A DNA stretch of 64,000 nucleotides from Gordionus sp. m RMFG-2023 (taxonomy: Eukaryota > Nematomorpha > Gordioida > Chordodea > Parachordodidae). Under the pieces are notes generated by a model. It was not told the origin of the DNA, ran no database searches, and saw nothing but the letters and a program-made list of their open reading frames with translations. The position numbers and the translations under genes were made by a program. Shown piece by piece: positions 1-11,267 of this stretch (positions are counted from its first letter, which is position 1; each line of letters starts with the position of its first letter). The DNA lies in NCBI RefSeq assembly GCF_954871325.1, contig NC_088775.1, positions 69,789,561 through 69,853,560 on the forward strand, read 5' to 3'.

Positions 1-1330
1 AAAAGTTCAGGTCATATTTCTAGATAAATATTTTTAATTATAAAAAAGCTCGATATGATATCCGCATTATAATATTTATTCAAAGTTTTATTATTTACAA
101 CATTCCTGTCAAAGATATAAGTTTCGGGCCAAAAGTCAATAATTAATTGACAACATTTGTTAAGATAAATGATTTTATTTATCAAATACTATTTTATAAA
201 AATCAATGTTTAAAAATTATAATTTTAATGAGAATTAATCCTTTCCCCATAAGAAATACATTTCATAATCAAATTAGCACATGTTCATTTATAATATAGT
301 TTATTTGATGGATTAAAAAAATTTAATTTTCATTTAAATGAAATATAGTATAATCTCCAGCCAAAGTAGTGTCATATCAAAATATTTGAAATTCATTTTG
401 CAAAAATTACTTTAAGTTAAATTATTAACGAATAGCACCGCGACTGGGGGGGGGCATTTGGTAGAAACCCGATATAATCCACAAGTTTAAGTTATTTATT
501 ACGCTTTTACCCTTTATTACCTAAAGTGAATTTAAATTTTAACAGGAATTATAATTTTACATAAATTGTGCTTAACCCTTGAGAACCATAGCTTAAAAAA
601 ATAGTTGAATTAATGACGGAGATATAGCAGTTTAAAATTTGAGTCCGTATTCACTCCACGAATGCCCTCGTTCATGATACTTATATAAAATATATTATAA
701 AAATACATCTAAATGTGATAATTATTTTGAAATTTGATCCATTAGTAACAAGAATTATAGTAAAATATATGTTGTATTCCATATCAAATCAATCGAAGAT
801 TCAACCCGACCTTCCTACATTCTTCTTAAAATTTGAATGATCGTAGTATATACACTAACTAGTAAAAATATAAAATTTTAATTCCCTTCATGAGTATGGC
901 TACCTTTATAAATGCGAAAATTCCAAAATACTCCATATTTAATTTAAAATATCTCAAAAATTAATTAAGCTAAAACATAATTTAAATAGCTCCAAAATAG
1001 CCCTTTAATATGATATAAATTTTTTTATTGAAAATAAATCTATTACCAAAAACAGGAAATAGAGAACCGGAAATTCCTATAAAATAAAAACTGCGCTTTT
1101 TTTCTCTTAAATTTTTTTACAAATAAATCTTATACTTCCTAATATTTGTGCAAAATCCTAGTCTGGGACGAGTACTGGGCCAAAAGTTATTACACTCTAA
1201 ATATAAGTAATATGGCTAAAATCGTTCATAAATTTCATTTATAAAATATATATACTAAATTTTTCAAATTTTCAAATAAAAAGTAAACTTAAAATTTAGA
1301 TATATAAAAAAATAGGTGGGTGGACATTGA

Positions 1331-1674
1331 TGATCTCTGGGTCAGACCTAATATGTTTAAATAAAATTTGGACCGGACAGGCTTTAATTTTAAATAAAAT
1401 AAATATATTATAAAATTTTTGTAAGAAATAAGTAGCTAATATTTATTTGTTAGTAGAATGATCATTAAATTTATTTTGTTCAGTGTATGTAAAACTCTAT
1501 TGAAAACAATCATAATTTCCATATAATAAATTGGGGTCGAGGACAAATAATTTTTATTTTGGGTCTGGCTTTTCGTGACAAATAAAAAAAAATTCATTTG
1601 AGATCGGGCCGGATATATTGTTTTATAAATTTCAGGACGGGTTAGAAAAATAAAAGCTATGCAGGTCACTAGTA
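1331..1674. mobile_element. hAT-type MITE, TSD GACATTGA
   Basis: A 344-bp segment is flanked by the direct repeat GACATTGA at 1323-1330 and 1675-1682. Its inner edges are G+C-richer and contain hAT-like blocks (TCTGGGTCAGACC on the left; GCAGGTCACTAGTA on the right, reading GTGACCTGC in reverse). An 8-bp TSD with short degenerate inverted ends is standard for hAT. It encodes nothing recognisable, so it is non-autonomous and probably related to the hAT-C family. Confidence 0.55.
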
Positions 1675-2079
1675 GACATTGAGTCATATTTCTATTTTAT
1701 TTTAGAAAGAAAATAATTGTATAAATGTTTACAACTTATTTAGCTAATTATTTATTTTACATGAATATCAATGGGAAATTAATATTACAAATACATATTA
1801 ATTAAATAATATCATACATTATAATCAAAGGAATTAGAATAAAATTTGATTTTCATTCTTCCTTCCATTGGAATAAATGCATAATATTTGTTTCCCGTTA
1901 ATTAGTTAGGCCGTTAAAAATCTATTTTGGAGATTGGTTTGCATTCTAAAATATTCAACGTTGCTGACAAATATATTAATCTCCGGGATATTAATTCTCG
2001 TATAATTATATAAATCCATAATAGGTGTTAGTATATGATTTCCATAAAGACGTTGCAGGCTTGCGTAATTTCCCTTAAA

Positions 2080-2262
2080 TTATGGTGAGGAGTTTTGCCA
2101 AGTGCAGTTGCAAAAAAATGCCATTCTGCCTTGATCTGTTATTGATATGTTCGCGGCCACGATAGCGGGCTGTTCTACCGGGGGATAGGGAGAGGGATCG
2201 GCAGAATTCGAGGGACCGGGATTTTCTGGTAGGTTGACGTTGAGTTTTAACTTAGTCATCAT
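2080..2262 (-). CDS. Unrecognised 60-codon proline-rich ORF fragment
   Basis: I do not recognise this sequence. It is an isolated open frame starting ATGATG that is clearly richer in G+C than its surroundings, and its first two thirds look coding-like: proline- and acidic-rich, including PENPGPSNSADPSPYPPVEQ. The last ten residues look like frame run-out. It lies inside the old inverted-repeat element, so it may be a captured or leftover exon fragment. No splice partner or flanking gene is visible. It may equally be a chance ORF. Confidence 0.2.
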   Translation of the reverse strand: MMTKLKLNVNLPENPGPSNSADPSPYPPVEQPAIVAANISITDQGRMAFFCNCTWQNSSP

Positions 2263-3402
2263 CGGGTAATTTTAGTAATTTAATTTATTGCTAAAATATC
2301 ACAATTTACCAAAGAATCAAAACTTTAAGAATTTTATTTAACACAAAAAATATTCAGTAAAATAATTTTAAAAAAAGAATCCCTAATAAAGGTATTTTTG
2401 CAACCTTTTATAATTTATCAAACAAAGAAAAAAAAATAACATGTTGTTATATAATATCGCGATACAATCATTCTTGAAACTGGTTAAAAATAAGGTATTG
2501 TATCAATATAAAAAAAAAGGACGATGGGAAAACAAAAGAAATAAGTGGAGAAAAACTTAAAGAAATAAGTTATACGGGACAAGAGGGGGGGGGGGAGAGG
2601 TAGAACATAACAGTTATAATGGTAGGTTTATATAATTTTGTTTTTATTCCATTTTTATGTGGGATGAAGAGATTATTGAGCTCACTTTTTATTATCATAG
2701 TTGTTAATTTTTACAAAATCTTATTTATTCCTTATAATGCTTCCAAATTAAGATGTTTTGCGTTATATTTAAAATAGTACAATACAATTTAAAAAACGCA
2801 AAATAATTGGATTTTTTAGGATTTTAGTTTCATACTATTGACCACTTAAAAAATATTTGGTATAATATAGAATTTAAGCCATTTAAAGTGTAATAACTGC
2901 TTGTCCAATACTTATCCCAGTCTAGAAATTTGTACAAATATTAGGAAGTATAATGTCTATCTGTAAAAAAAAATTAGAAAAAAAACAGAGCAATTTTTAT
3001 TATATGGTCATTTCCGTTTTCAATTTCCGGGTTTTGATTATTAGACTTATTGTTAAGAAAATAAATTTTATATCATATTAAAGGGCTATTATAAAGCTAT
3101 TTAATAAAATTTTGTTTTTAGCATAATTCCTTTTTGAGATATTTTAAATTAAATAGTGTATTTTAGAATTTTCGCGTTTCTAAAGCGGATTTGAAAAGTA
3201 AATTTTACATTTTTATTAGTTAGTATATACTACCAACATACAAATTTTTAAAAAAATCGAAGGGGGTCGGGTTGGTTGATTTAATATGGAATACAACATA
3301 TATAAAAAAATCATAAAATTTCCCACATTAAAAAATTATTTTATCTTTATTTTATTGTTAATAACAAATTAACACATTTTTAGCCCAAAAATTCCTATTT
3401 AT

Positions 3403-3648
3403 GAGAGACAAGATTGGTCCGGTCCGTATTTTAATTTTAAATAACCCGAGCCGGACCTAAAAAATTTTTTAAATACCTGGGCCGGGGCTTAAAAAATTTA
3501 AAAACAATACCCAGAACGGGCCATTTTAAAAACGAATATTTTAAATCGTAGCTATTAAAATTAAAAGTAATATATTTTAAAAAAATCCCGTCCCTGAAAA
3601 AAAAAAATCCTGGCCGGGCCGTGCAAATGATACCTCTGCAGGTCTTTG
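3403..3648. mobile_element. hAT-C-family MITE with near-perfect 8-bp TSD
   Basis: The right end, read in reverse, is CAAAGACCTGCAGAGGTATC, followed by ATTTGCACGGCCCGG. This closely matches the left terminus of hAT-C at 41685. The left end begins GAGAGAC and is followed by GGTCCGGTCCG. Flanks are CTATTTAT (3395-3402) and TTATTTAT (3649-3656), a 7/8 match. The 246-bp interior is A+T-rich with several CCGG-containing blocks and no coding capacity. It is a non-autonomous derivative mobilised by an hAT-C-like transposase. Confidence 0.65.
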
Positions 3649-3909
3649 TTATTTATATTGAAATTGTAGTATATTAAAAAAATTTGAGTTGATCGAAATT
3701 GACTAAAAACCTTTGATCTCTCAAAAAACCCTCAAAAGTAAATTAAATTTTGAATACATTCCAAATTATTAATCTACTGAAAAATCCAAACCGTAATACT
3801 TTTCTAACTAATGATATTGTTTTATATAGGGTCCATGAACGTTCTCAATGGTTAATATCCATTTATTCAATCATTTATTTCAAATTATTAATATTTTAAT
3901 TAGTGATCT

Positions 3910-4250
3910 GTAAGGCCCAACCCCCCCTTCCACCAAGGCTCGAATTGACTTTGGTGGGGTTAGCCTATTTTTAAAAGTAGTTTCGGTTAGGGCTATGACA
4001 TGTTTTTTAAAAAAATTTCGGGCCGTGCCTAATGATATTTAGACCGAATGCAGATCACAATTTTATATAATTATATTGCGTCAATATTTGCTAATAGATA
4101 TAAGCTGCATATTCACGAATCTCATATTAAAATGACGAAAGTATTATTCGCGTATTAGAATAAGATGACAGAAGCTCTGCAAATTAATCAGTCTCAATCC
4201 CAAAGGCCCGGGCCCGAATTTATATTTTAAGCCAGAGCCCAACCCGTTTT
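3910..4250. repeat. Decayed hAT-derived remnant with GGCCCG blocks
   Basis: Blocks such as GGGCCGTGCCTAATGATATT (near 4020) and GGCCCGGGCCCGAATTTATA (near 4205) resemble the subterminal blocks of the hAT-C family, and GACCGAATGCAGATC recalls its terminus. Ends and TSD are not clear. I see nothing else in this stretch up to the gypsy insertion. Confidence 0.3.
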
Positions 4251-4311
4251 CATAAAAAAATAGTAAATTAAGCGTTTTTAAGTTAAGTGAATAAAAATCA
4301 AACTTTGTCCT

Positions 4312-4719
4312 TGTCTTAGTATGTTAAAAAAATGAATATATATATATATAAGCCTCAAATGTCAATCAGATGGATTGTAGACATCTGATTGGAGGAAAAA
4401 AATTATTATTATTTAATGTAAAAAAATAATAATTATTATTATAATAATATATTTTTTTGAAAATATATATTTTTGTAAAATTAATTCATTGAAAAATTTT
4501 TGTTAAATTTATAAAAAAAGAAGAAATAATAATTATATAATTTTAGTTTTTATTTTGTAAAGATTAATTAAATTAAAAAAAATTGTCAAAGTTTTAAAGG
4601 AAAAGATTATTATAAGAAATAAAGAAATTTTGAATAATTTAAATAGTATTTTGTTATACTTATTCTATCGTTTAATACAATTCAATATCAACTATGGGTA
4701 ACCAGAATACACTTAAAAA
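4312..4719 (+). repeat. 5' LTR of the gypsy element
   Basis: Starts TGTCTTAGTATG and ends CACTTAAAAA. It matches 10571-10976 almost base for base. It carries the imperfect palindrome CAATCAGATG...CATCTGATTG near its start, and it is extremely A+T-rich. The LTR ends in AA rather than the usual CA; this boundary was set by the GTCCT TSD. Confidence 0.9.
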
Positions 4720-4723
4720 GTGT

Positions 4724-4751
4724 TGACCGTTCTCCCAGGATTCGAACCTGG
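4724..4751 (+). promoter_or_regulatory. Primer-binding site complementary to a tRNA 3' end
   Basis: Four bases after the 5' LTR, the strand starts TGACCGTTCTCC and runs on into CCAGGATTCGAACCTGG. The last part is the reverse complement of a complete tRNA T-arm (stem CCAGG/CCTGG, loop TTCGAAT). The first twelve bases correspond to the 3' CCA (with one mismatch), discriminator and acceptor strand. The complementarity therefore covers about 28 nt, longer than the usual 18-nt site. I could not match the acceptor to a specific tRNA. Confidence 0.75.
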
Positions 4752-4959
4752 AAATTCAAGGGTATTCATTATTTTAAGGTAAAAAAAATAAAACTTTTTT
4801 TTATTTTACATATTATAGGTTACCTTAGGACACAACGCAATAATAACGTTTTTGTGGTTTAAATTTTTTTTTTGTGAATTTTAATTAACAAAGTAGTTTG
4901 GAAAAATATTTTTTCTTTTTGTAATAACGTAATTTTAAAGTAGAAATTTGTAATATGCG

Positions 4960-5742
4960 ATGGTTGTGTATTTCGATAAGTATTCTGAGCCTACTTTTAT
5001 TAATAAAATTGCCATCTTTAAGGATATGGGTTATAAAATCTTGTATCAGAACCTTAATGAATTGGATATAGGTCATCACTTAGTTACATTAGGATTAATA
5101 ATAATTCTATATTCAATATATATACTTTTGAAATTTTTATGTGGAAAATGTACTTTGGTTGCGACCAAGGTATATGGTAATTGGAAAAAGGACACTCTGG
5201 TGTCTGTTAATTGTTTTAAAAGAATTTCGGACTTGGAAAGTAGTTTAAATGGAATTTTAAATGAAATCAAGAACGGCAAACCAGGAATGGTTGAAACGAT
5301 GAAAGATAATATTGATGATCGTTTGGAATTTATGGAGAGATCAGTGGTTATCCTCCAGGAATTAAAAGATATAAAAGAATCTATTAAAGATATTTATAGT
5401 GATGTATCCAGGTTGATTAGTATGAATAATCAAGGGGATAAGAAACAATTCGGTGATAGAATTATTTCGAATGGAAAGAGTTTTCCAAAAATTATTGCTG
5501 ACATAATTTGTAATCGGTGCGGTTACAAGGGTCATTATGCCAAAACCTGTATTGTAAAGGAACAGAATTTTAGAATGGGTTTTCCATTGCAAAAATCTAG
5601 TGGAGAAAATTCCAACGTAAGGAAGATTTCAGGCTTAGATGTAAATAAAGTTGATTCGTTGAAATCGAATTTGGATGGGTCTCGTTTATGTTTTAAATGT
5701 AAAGAGACGGGACATATAGCTATAAATTGTGATTTACACTGA
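4960..5742 (+). CDS. gag: Gag-like protein with membrane segment and two zinc knuckles
   Basis: A 260-residue open frame between primer site and pol, the position of gag. Residues 41-60 form a strongly hydrophobic stretch (LVTLGLIIILYSIYILLKFL) that looks like a transmembrane helix. Residues about 85-155 are charged, helix-prone and coiled-coil-like. Two CCHC zinc knuckles follow: C184-x2-C187-x4-H192-x4-C197 and C244-x2-C247-x4-H252-x4-C257, the nucleic-acid-binding part of Gag. I do not recognise a canonical capsid domain. A membrane-spanning N-terminus is unusual for a gypsy Gag. The role in RNA packaging is inferred from the knuckles and position. Confidence 0.75.
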   Translation: MVVYFDKYSEPTFINKIAIFKDMGYKILYQNLNELDIGHHLVTLGLIIILYSIYILLKFLCGKCTLVATKVYGNWKKDTLVSVNCFKRISDLESSLNGILNEIKNGKPGMVETMKDNIDDRLEFMERSVVILQELKDIKESIKDIYSDVSRLISMNNQGDKKQFGDRIISNGKSFPKIIADIICNRCGYKGHYAKTCIVKEQNFRMGFPLQKSSGENSNVRKISGLDVNKVDSLKSNLDGSRLCFKCKETGHIAINCDLH

Positions 5743-5913
5743 CTATATGATAGCAAATGTAATCATATAGCAGTTAGAATACAGGGAAATAAAAATTTTA
5801 AGAAAGTATATTATAATAATAAAAAGAGATGGGATTCTCATAATTTTAATGGTTTTAATGAAAATGTTTGTTATCATGAAGATAAAGTTAAAACGGTTGA
5901 TTATAGTTTTAAT

Positions 5914-8900
5914 GTGAATATAATGAAAAATAATGCTTTTAAATGGGAAAGATTTCCTGGGAGCATTGTGAAATATACAAATAAAAAAAATGTTGATAAT
6001 TTTAAATGGGAAGAATATCCTAGAGATATTATTAAAAAGTATAGTTATATTAGTAAAAAGCCTCGAAATTCCGAGTTGAATTTAGGAGGGAATTTAAATT
6101 CTAATGAAATGCATATTTCAGAGGGAATATATAGCGATCAGCCCCTTAAAACTTGTGAAATTTTAAGGACTGATGGAATAAATAGACTGGGTCAATGTCC
6201 TAGGGTTAACTTGAGAATTGACTGCAGGTATATTGATATGCTATTTGACACTGGTGCGAGCATTTCGATAATGTCTTGTGAAAATTTTTATAAATATTGG
6301 CCTAATGGCGTGATTATTAAGGAAAATATGTGTTTAAAACAGTTCGATGGTTCTGAAATTGAGGTTTTGGGTAAAATTCAATGGTATGTGGTTTTTAATG
6401 ATACTATCATAAGTTTAGATTTATGGATAGTGGGAAAAGCAGTGGAAACTATTATGGGGTGGGATTGGATTACCACAATTGGACCCTATAATAATTATTG
6501 GAATTTATTTATTATTGATAGCGGATTAGCTAGTGATAAAGGAGATTTAATGGCGGATAATATCCGAGATGAACTTCAGAAAGAAGGGATATCTAAATTA
6601 TTAAACGATGAAAATAGGATTGTCGGTAATAATAATTTTATTAAAACTCCTGAAAGGGTAGGGATCAGTTCTGATCATACAGAAATAAATGGTAAAATTG
6701 ATAGGGATCAATTTATGGAAATTGAAATCGATGGATTAAAAAAGATCGATCTGGCTATACCTGTTATGGTTAGAAAATATGGTATAATTTTTGAAGAAAA
6801 ATTAGGACGTTTAAATGATTATCAAGTAGACGTTAAACTTAAAGAGGGTTTTTCACCCATCTTTTTGGCTTGTCGAAGAGTTCCTTTTGAGTGGAAAAGG
6901 GAAATCGATGAAGAATTGGATCAATGGGTTAGAGATGGCATCATTATTCCTGTGGAATATAGTGAGTGGGCCACACCATTGGTACCTGTTAGAAAATCGA
7001 ATGGAAAGTTAGGGCTATGTGCTGATTTCCGTGTAACGTTAAATAGATGGGTAGTGGAGGTAAAATATCCATTGCCTAGGATTGAGGAAATTTTGGCCAG
7101 TTTAAAAGGTGCCAAGTATTTTTCCAAGGTTGATTTTTCTTCGGCTTATTAGCAATTGCCTTTGAAAGAAGAAATTCATAAATTATTTACAATAACGACT
7201 CCGAAAGGATTATTTGCCTTTTGTAGGCTACCGTTTGGATTAAGTGTGTCAGCGCCGATATTTCAGCGCACTATGGCATCAGTTTTCCAGGGCCTAGAAG
7301 GAGTTTATTATTATATGGATGATGTGTTGGTGACTGGTATAACACCAGAGCAACATAATCAACGTTTGGAAGAGGTTTTCAAGCGGATTCGTGATAATGG
7401 TCTGAGGGCCAGCAAGGAAAAGAGTGTTCTTGGGGTAACGGAAGTTATCTACTTAGGACATCGCATAAATGGAATGGAGGTGAAACCTCTGGAAAAAAAT
7501 TTAAAAAATATAACGAATATGAATCCGCCAACCAATAAAGCGGAGTTGCAATCATTTTTGGGGATGGTAAATTATTATCATCGTTTTGTGGAAGATTTTG
7601 CAAAATTGGCATCTCCATTGTATGGTTTATTAAAGAAAGGTGTTCATTTTGTGTGGAAAATTGAACAGAAAAATGCTTTTGATATTTTAAAAGGAAAAAT
7701 TGGTGAGGAACCGATTTTGGTATGTTTTAATAATGATTTAGAGATCATATTGGCAGTTGATGCATCCAACAAGGGGGTTGGAGGTGCATTATTACATTTA
7801 ATGGATGGTGTGGAAAGACCCATCATATTTTTTTCGAGAGTTTTCAGGGAAGTGGAAACTAGATATTCGGTTATTGAACAAGAAGCCCTAGCGGTTATCT
7901 TTGGATTAACCAAATGTCGTGAATATTTGATCGGTAAAAGATTTATAATTTACACGGATCATAACCGTTAATTCATTTATTTAAAAAAGATAATAAAGAG
8001 TTAATGCTGTCTCCCCGGTTGCAACGTTGGTTGTTACTGGTGGGAAGTTTTAATGTGGAAATCAGATATCGCAGGGGCAAGGAAAATTGTTTGCCTGATA
8101 TTTTATCTAGGTTAGGATCCAGTGAAGGGGATCTTGACGGTAACAAAAGTATAATGGTGAATGAAGACAGGGTATTAATTTGTTCTTTATCACATATGTT
8201 AAAGGGTGGTCCTACGAATTGGGAGGATCTTAAAAGCAATACCTTAGGGGATAAGGAATTGGGTCTAGTAAAATTATTTTTGACGGGACAAGAACCGTGG
8301 AAAAATAATAGTAAAGTTTATAAAAAAATTGAAAAGGAATTGTCCGTGGATGATTATTTGATGCGGGGTAATAGAGCCGTGATTCCGTTGAAAATACGGA
8401 GTAAAATTGTACGATTGTTGCATGCAGGACATCAGGGTCGGGATAAAATGAAATCTTGGGCTCGTGAGTATGTATGTTGGCCTGGAATGAGCGATGATAT
8501 TGAAAAGATTACAAGGAGTTGTATTCCATGTAATTCGTGTGCCGTTATGCCCCGGAAGGAAATAGGCAGTTATTGGCCGAAACCTGAAAGGCTGGGAGCG
8601 TGTTCACGTGGATTTCTTTGACTTAAACAAGAAGTCGTATTTTTTAGTTGTTGATGCATATTCTAAGTGGATTGAATATGAAGAGGTTCATGGATTAACC
8701 ACTAGAATTGTTATCAGATTGTTACAAAGGTTATGGGCTAGATTTGGGATTCCAAAGACAATAGTGTCTGATGGAGGTCCGGCCTTTGTAAGTGAAAGTT
8801 TCAAAGATTTTTGTAATGCGATGGAAATTAAACACGTATTAGCTCCACCATATCATCCCAGTTCCAATGGACAGGCGGAGAGAATGGTAGCTATCGTGAA

Positions 8901-9270
8901 AAATTGGATTAAAAAGGCCAAACAAGAAAGTAATGATGTTTGGATGGCCCATTTATATTATAATAATTCCAGAAACCGAGAGGGAATTACTCCGGTAGAG
9001 TTATTTTTGGGAAGAAGGACCAGAATGCCGTTGGATTTCTTAAAATCCAAAAATGGAACTGGTGTACCTTCGGTTGATAAGATTGTAATAAAATATCCTG
9101 TGGGAAGAATTATATGGACCCGTTTGTTTGATAACAAAGGGAAGAAATGGAAAAAAGGTCGTATAGTAGAAAACCTTGGTTCCAAATTAAATGAAATTTT
9201 GCTAATAAATGGAATTATGGTAATCAGACATAATGATCACGTAAGGTTAGGAGAAAGTAAGAAAGGATAA
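5914..9270 (+). pseudogene. pol: Pol polyprotein of the gypsy element (PR-RT-RH-IN), broken
   Basis: Domains in order: aspartic protease with the LFDTGAS active site near 6241; reverse transcriptase (about 6820-7450) with CADFR, the PFGL segment and the YMDD catalytic box near 7310; connection and RNase H (about 7600-8100) with AVDAS and the YTDH motif; a chromovirus-free integrase with an H-H-C-C zinc finger (LLHAGH...CIPCNSC, about 8410-8540) and a DDE core (VVDAYSKW, VSDGGPAFV, SSNGQAERM; about 8650-8890). The N-terminal part before the protease contains two short related motifs built around FKWE-x2-P. The frame has roughly three breaks, so this copy is a fossil. Confidence 0.92.
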
Positions 9271-10570
9271 AGATAATATGAAAATGCTTAAATATTAATC
9301 TTATCTGATTATTTTTCCAGAATCTTAGATTATTGGAATCATATAGCATAATGTGTTAAAGATGAATAATGAAATTTATTGTAGTAATATAGCATAATAT
9401 GTTAGATGTGAATAATGAAAATATTGATTCTTTTGGGATACTCTGATAACGATACTTGCGTAGTATTGGGAGTAAGATACTATCATAAAGATAGGGGTAG
9501 GCTTCTTTGGGATTAAGTGTTAATGGAATCCATTAGAGGATGCTTAATTGAAACTTTGAAAAGCCTGGAAAATAAAGGGATTTTTATATTTCGGAGGGAG
9601 AACTCAACATCCTATAATTATACGGGATTATAATTGAGTCTCAGGGTATTGAAGGGCAAAGCCATTTTTTTTTGTTTTTCCTTGAAGGAAGAGATTCCTT
9701 TGGTTATTTAAATAATCACGTAATTGATAAAATTAGTGGATTACAAAACAAAATTATATAACTTAATGAATTAGTTGAATACTGAACAACTGGGGGTGTT
9801 TTGGTAATTTATGCTTTCGGTTACATGGTATTAAAGTCCATCGGAGGAAAGTATTTTATTAATTTATTTATTATTTTATATACTCGAGTATTCTCATTGT
9901 AGAGTGATAGGAGTATAATATAAGTAATTAAATGGTATAACGAGGGAATCGTTTATGATTATGTTATATACCGAGCAGTTGTTTTTTTTTCAAGGAAAGT
10001 AAAGAAAAAGTTAATAAAAAATGTAAATTTTTGTGATGGATGGTCAGTGGAAAAAGAAAAAGAAAGTTATGTTTTTTTTGTTTTCACGGACGGTTTACTT
10101 TGATGTTGCTATGGTATAAAGAAAAAAGATTCAAATTGTGTTAGACAATAAAGAGACTATAAACTTTGACCTTATGGTTGAACTAAGACTATAAACTTTG
10201 ACCTTGTGATTGAACCAATGGGATTCACAAAAGTGAGAAGACAATTCGGGAAAAATTTTCGGTCGTTTCAATTGATGTTATGGAGGGCCAGCGTTATTCA
10301 GATCAAGCCAACGATTAAATGCTGACTATCGTTATTCGAGTCAAGCCTGCAATCGCATGATGATTATCGGTACAACTAGTAATCAAGCTCAAGAGTATAT
10401 AAATATGGAGTAAAAAGGGACAACTGGATATTTGTATTTTTCCTTATGAATACATTCTAAAGAAAAAAATTCTCTTATTATAACAACATAATTAATAATA
10501 TAATATTTTTCAAAATATATATTAAATATTATAATGGTGAAGAATGTCGTTGACCCATAAAGGGGTGACA
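9271..10570 (+). other. Non-coding tail of the gypsy element with polypurine tract
   Basis: About 1.3 kb between pol and the 3' LTR without a recognisable gene. A short direct duplication, AGACTATAAACTTTGACCTT, occurs near 10150 and again near 10185. The last bases before the LTR, AAAGGGGTGACA (about 10559-10570), form the polypurine tract used to start plus-strand synthesis. No env-like frame is present. Confidence 0.7.
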
Positions 10571-10976
10571 TGTCTTAGTATGTTAAAAAAATTTATATAT
10601 ATATATAAGCCTCAAATGTCAATCAGATGGATTGTAGACATCTGATTGGAGGAAAAAAATTATTATTATTTAATGTAAAAAATTAATAATAATTATTATA
10701 ATAATATATTTTTTTGAAAATATATATTTTTGTAAAATTAATTCATTGAAAAATTTTTGTTAAATTTATAAAAAAAGAAGAAATAATAATTATATAATTT
10801 TAGTTTTTATTTTGTAAAGATTAATTGAATTAAAAAAAATTGTCAAAGTTTTAAAGGAAAAGATTATTATAAGAAATAAAGAAATTTTGAATAATTTAAA
10901 TAGTATTTTGTTATACTTATTCTATCGTTTAATACAATTCAATATCAACTATGGGTATCTAGAATACACTTAAAAA
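10571..10976 (+). repeat. 3' LTR of the gypsy element
   Basis: A 406-bp copy of the 5' LTR with about eight differences, including a short change in the ATAT run near its start. It is followed directly by the TSD GTCCT (10977-10981). Confidence 0.9.
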
Positions 10977-10981
10977 GTCCT

Positions 10982-11267
10982 TTTTATACATCTAAAATTT
11001 TAAACAACTAACACATACTCTAAAATATACAAACAAATATATGCATCATAAAAATTTACTTTATTCACATTATTTATATTAATCTTACAATCATAATCAT
11101 AATATAAACATATTAAGTATAAACTCTTGAACAAAAGATCATCTGATTTTAACTACAACCCTACTCCTTCAAAAGATCATTTTTGATTGACATTTCATAC
11201 ATATCATAATATTGACATTTCATCCATCCATATAATATATATATAAATATATAACAAAACTACAACA
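10982..11267. repeat. 285-bp repeat, copy A (uninterrupted)
   Basis: Starts TTTTATACATCTAAAATTTT and ends TATAACAAAACTACAACA. A second copy lies at 19721-19983 and, after a 37.6-kb interruption, at 57612-57636. Copy A is therefore the uninterrupted form that shows where the large GCGAA-bounded block entered copy B. No coding potential. The repeat starts directly after the gypsy TSD, so its true left edge here may have been moved by that insertion. Confidence 0.7.

Larger units (their letters stand above)
765..3305. repeat. Old element with ~430-bp inverted repeats
   Basis: The stretch 765-1200 is repeated in reverse complement at about 2880-3305. Shared landmarks are the GTTGTATTCCATAT / ATATGGAATACAAC pair, the AGCCCTTTAATATGATAT / ATATCATATTAAAGGGCT pair, and the ACTTCCTAATATTTGT / ACAAATATTAGGAAGT pair. 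By eye the arms agree at roughly three quarters of positions with many small gaps, so this is an old insertion. The interior (1200-2880) holds a younger MITE at 1331-1674 and a short G+C-richer segment near 2080-2262. No transposase is visible, so the superfamily is unknown. Confidence 0.6.
4312..10976 (+). mobile_element. Ty3/gypsy LTR element (Mag-like), fossil copy
   Basis: A complete-length but broken LTR element of about 6.7 kb. Order: 5' LTR (4312-4719), primer-binding site, gag, pol with protease, reverse transcriptase, RNase H and integrase, a 1.3-kb non-coding tail, polypurine tract, 3' LTR (10571-10976). It is flanked by the 5-bp direct repeat GTCCT at 4307-4311 and 10977-10981. The domain order RT-RNaseH-IN marks Ty3/gypsy, and the RT and integrase motifs are closest to the metazoan Mag/K02A2.6-like group. 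The LTRs differ at only about eight positions, so the insertion is fairly young, yet the coding region already has a few breaks. No envelope gene is seen. Confidence 0.93.

Noticed and set aside
1436-1687. An 83-codon minus-strand ORF
   Set aside because: It runs over the MITE at 1331-1674 and its edge, with no domain resemblance.
4724-4751. A tRNA gene
   Set aside because: Only the T-arm and acceptor complement are present, directly after an LTR, which is the primer-binding site position. No D-arm or anticodon arm is found.
4885-5756. Minus-strand ORFs opposite gag
   Set aside because: They are shadows of the Gag frame, which has two zinc knuckles and clear coding character on the plus strand.
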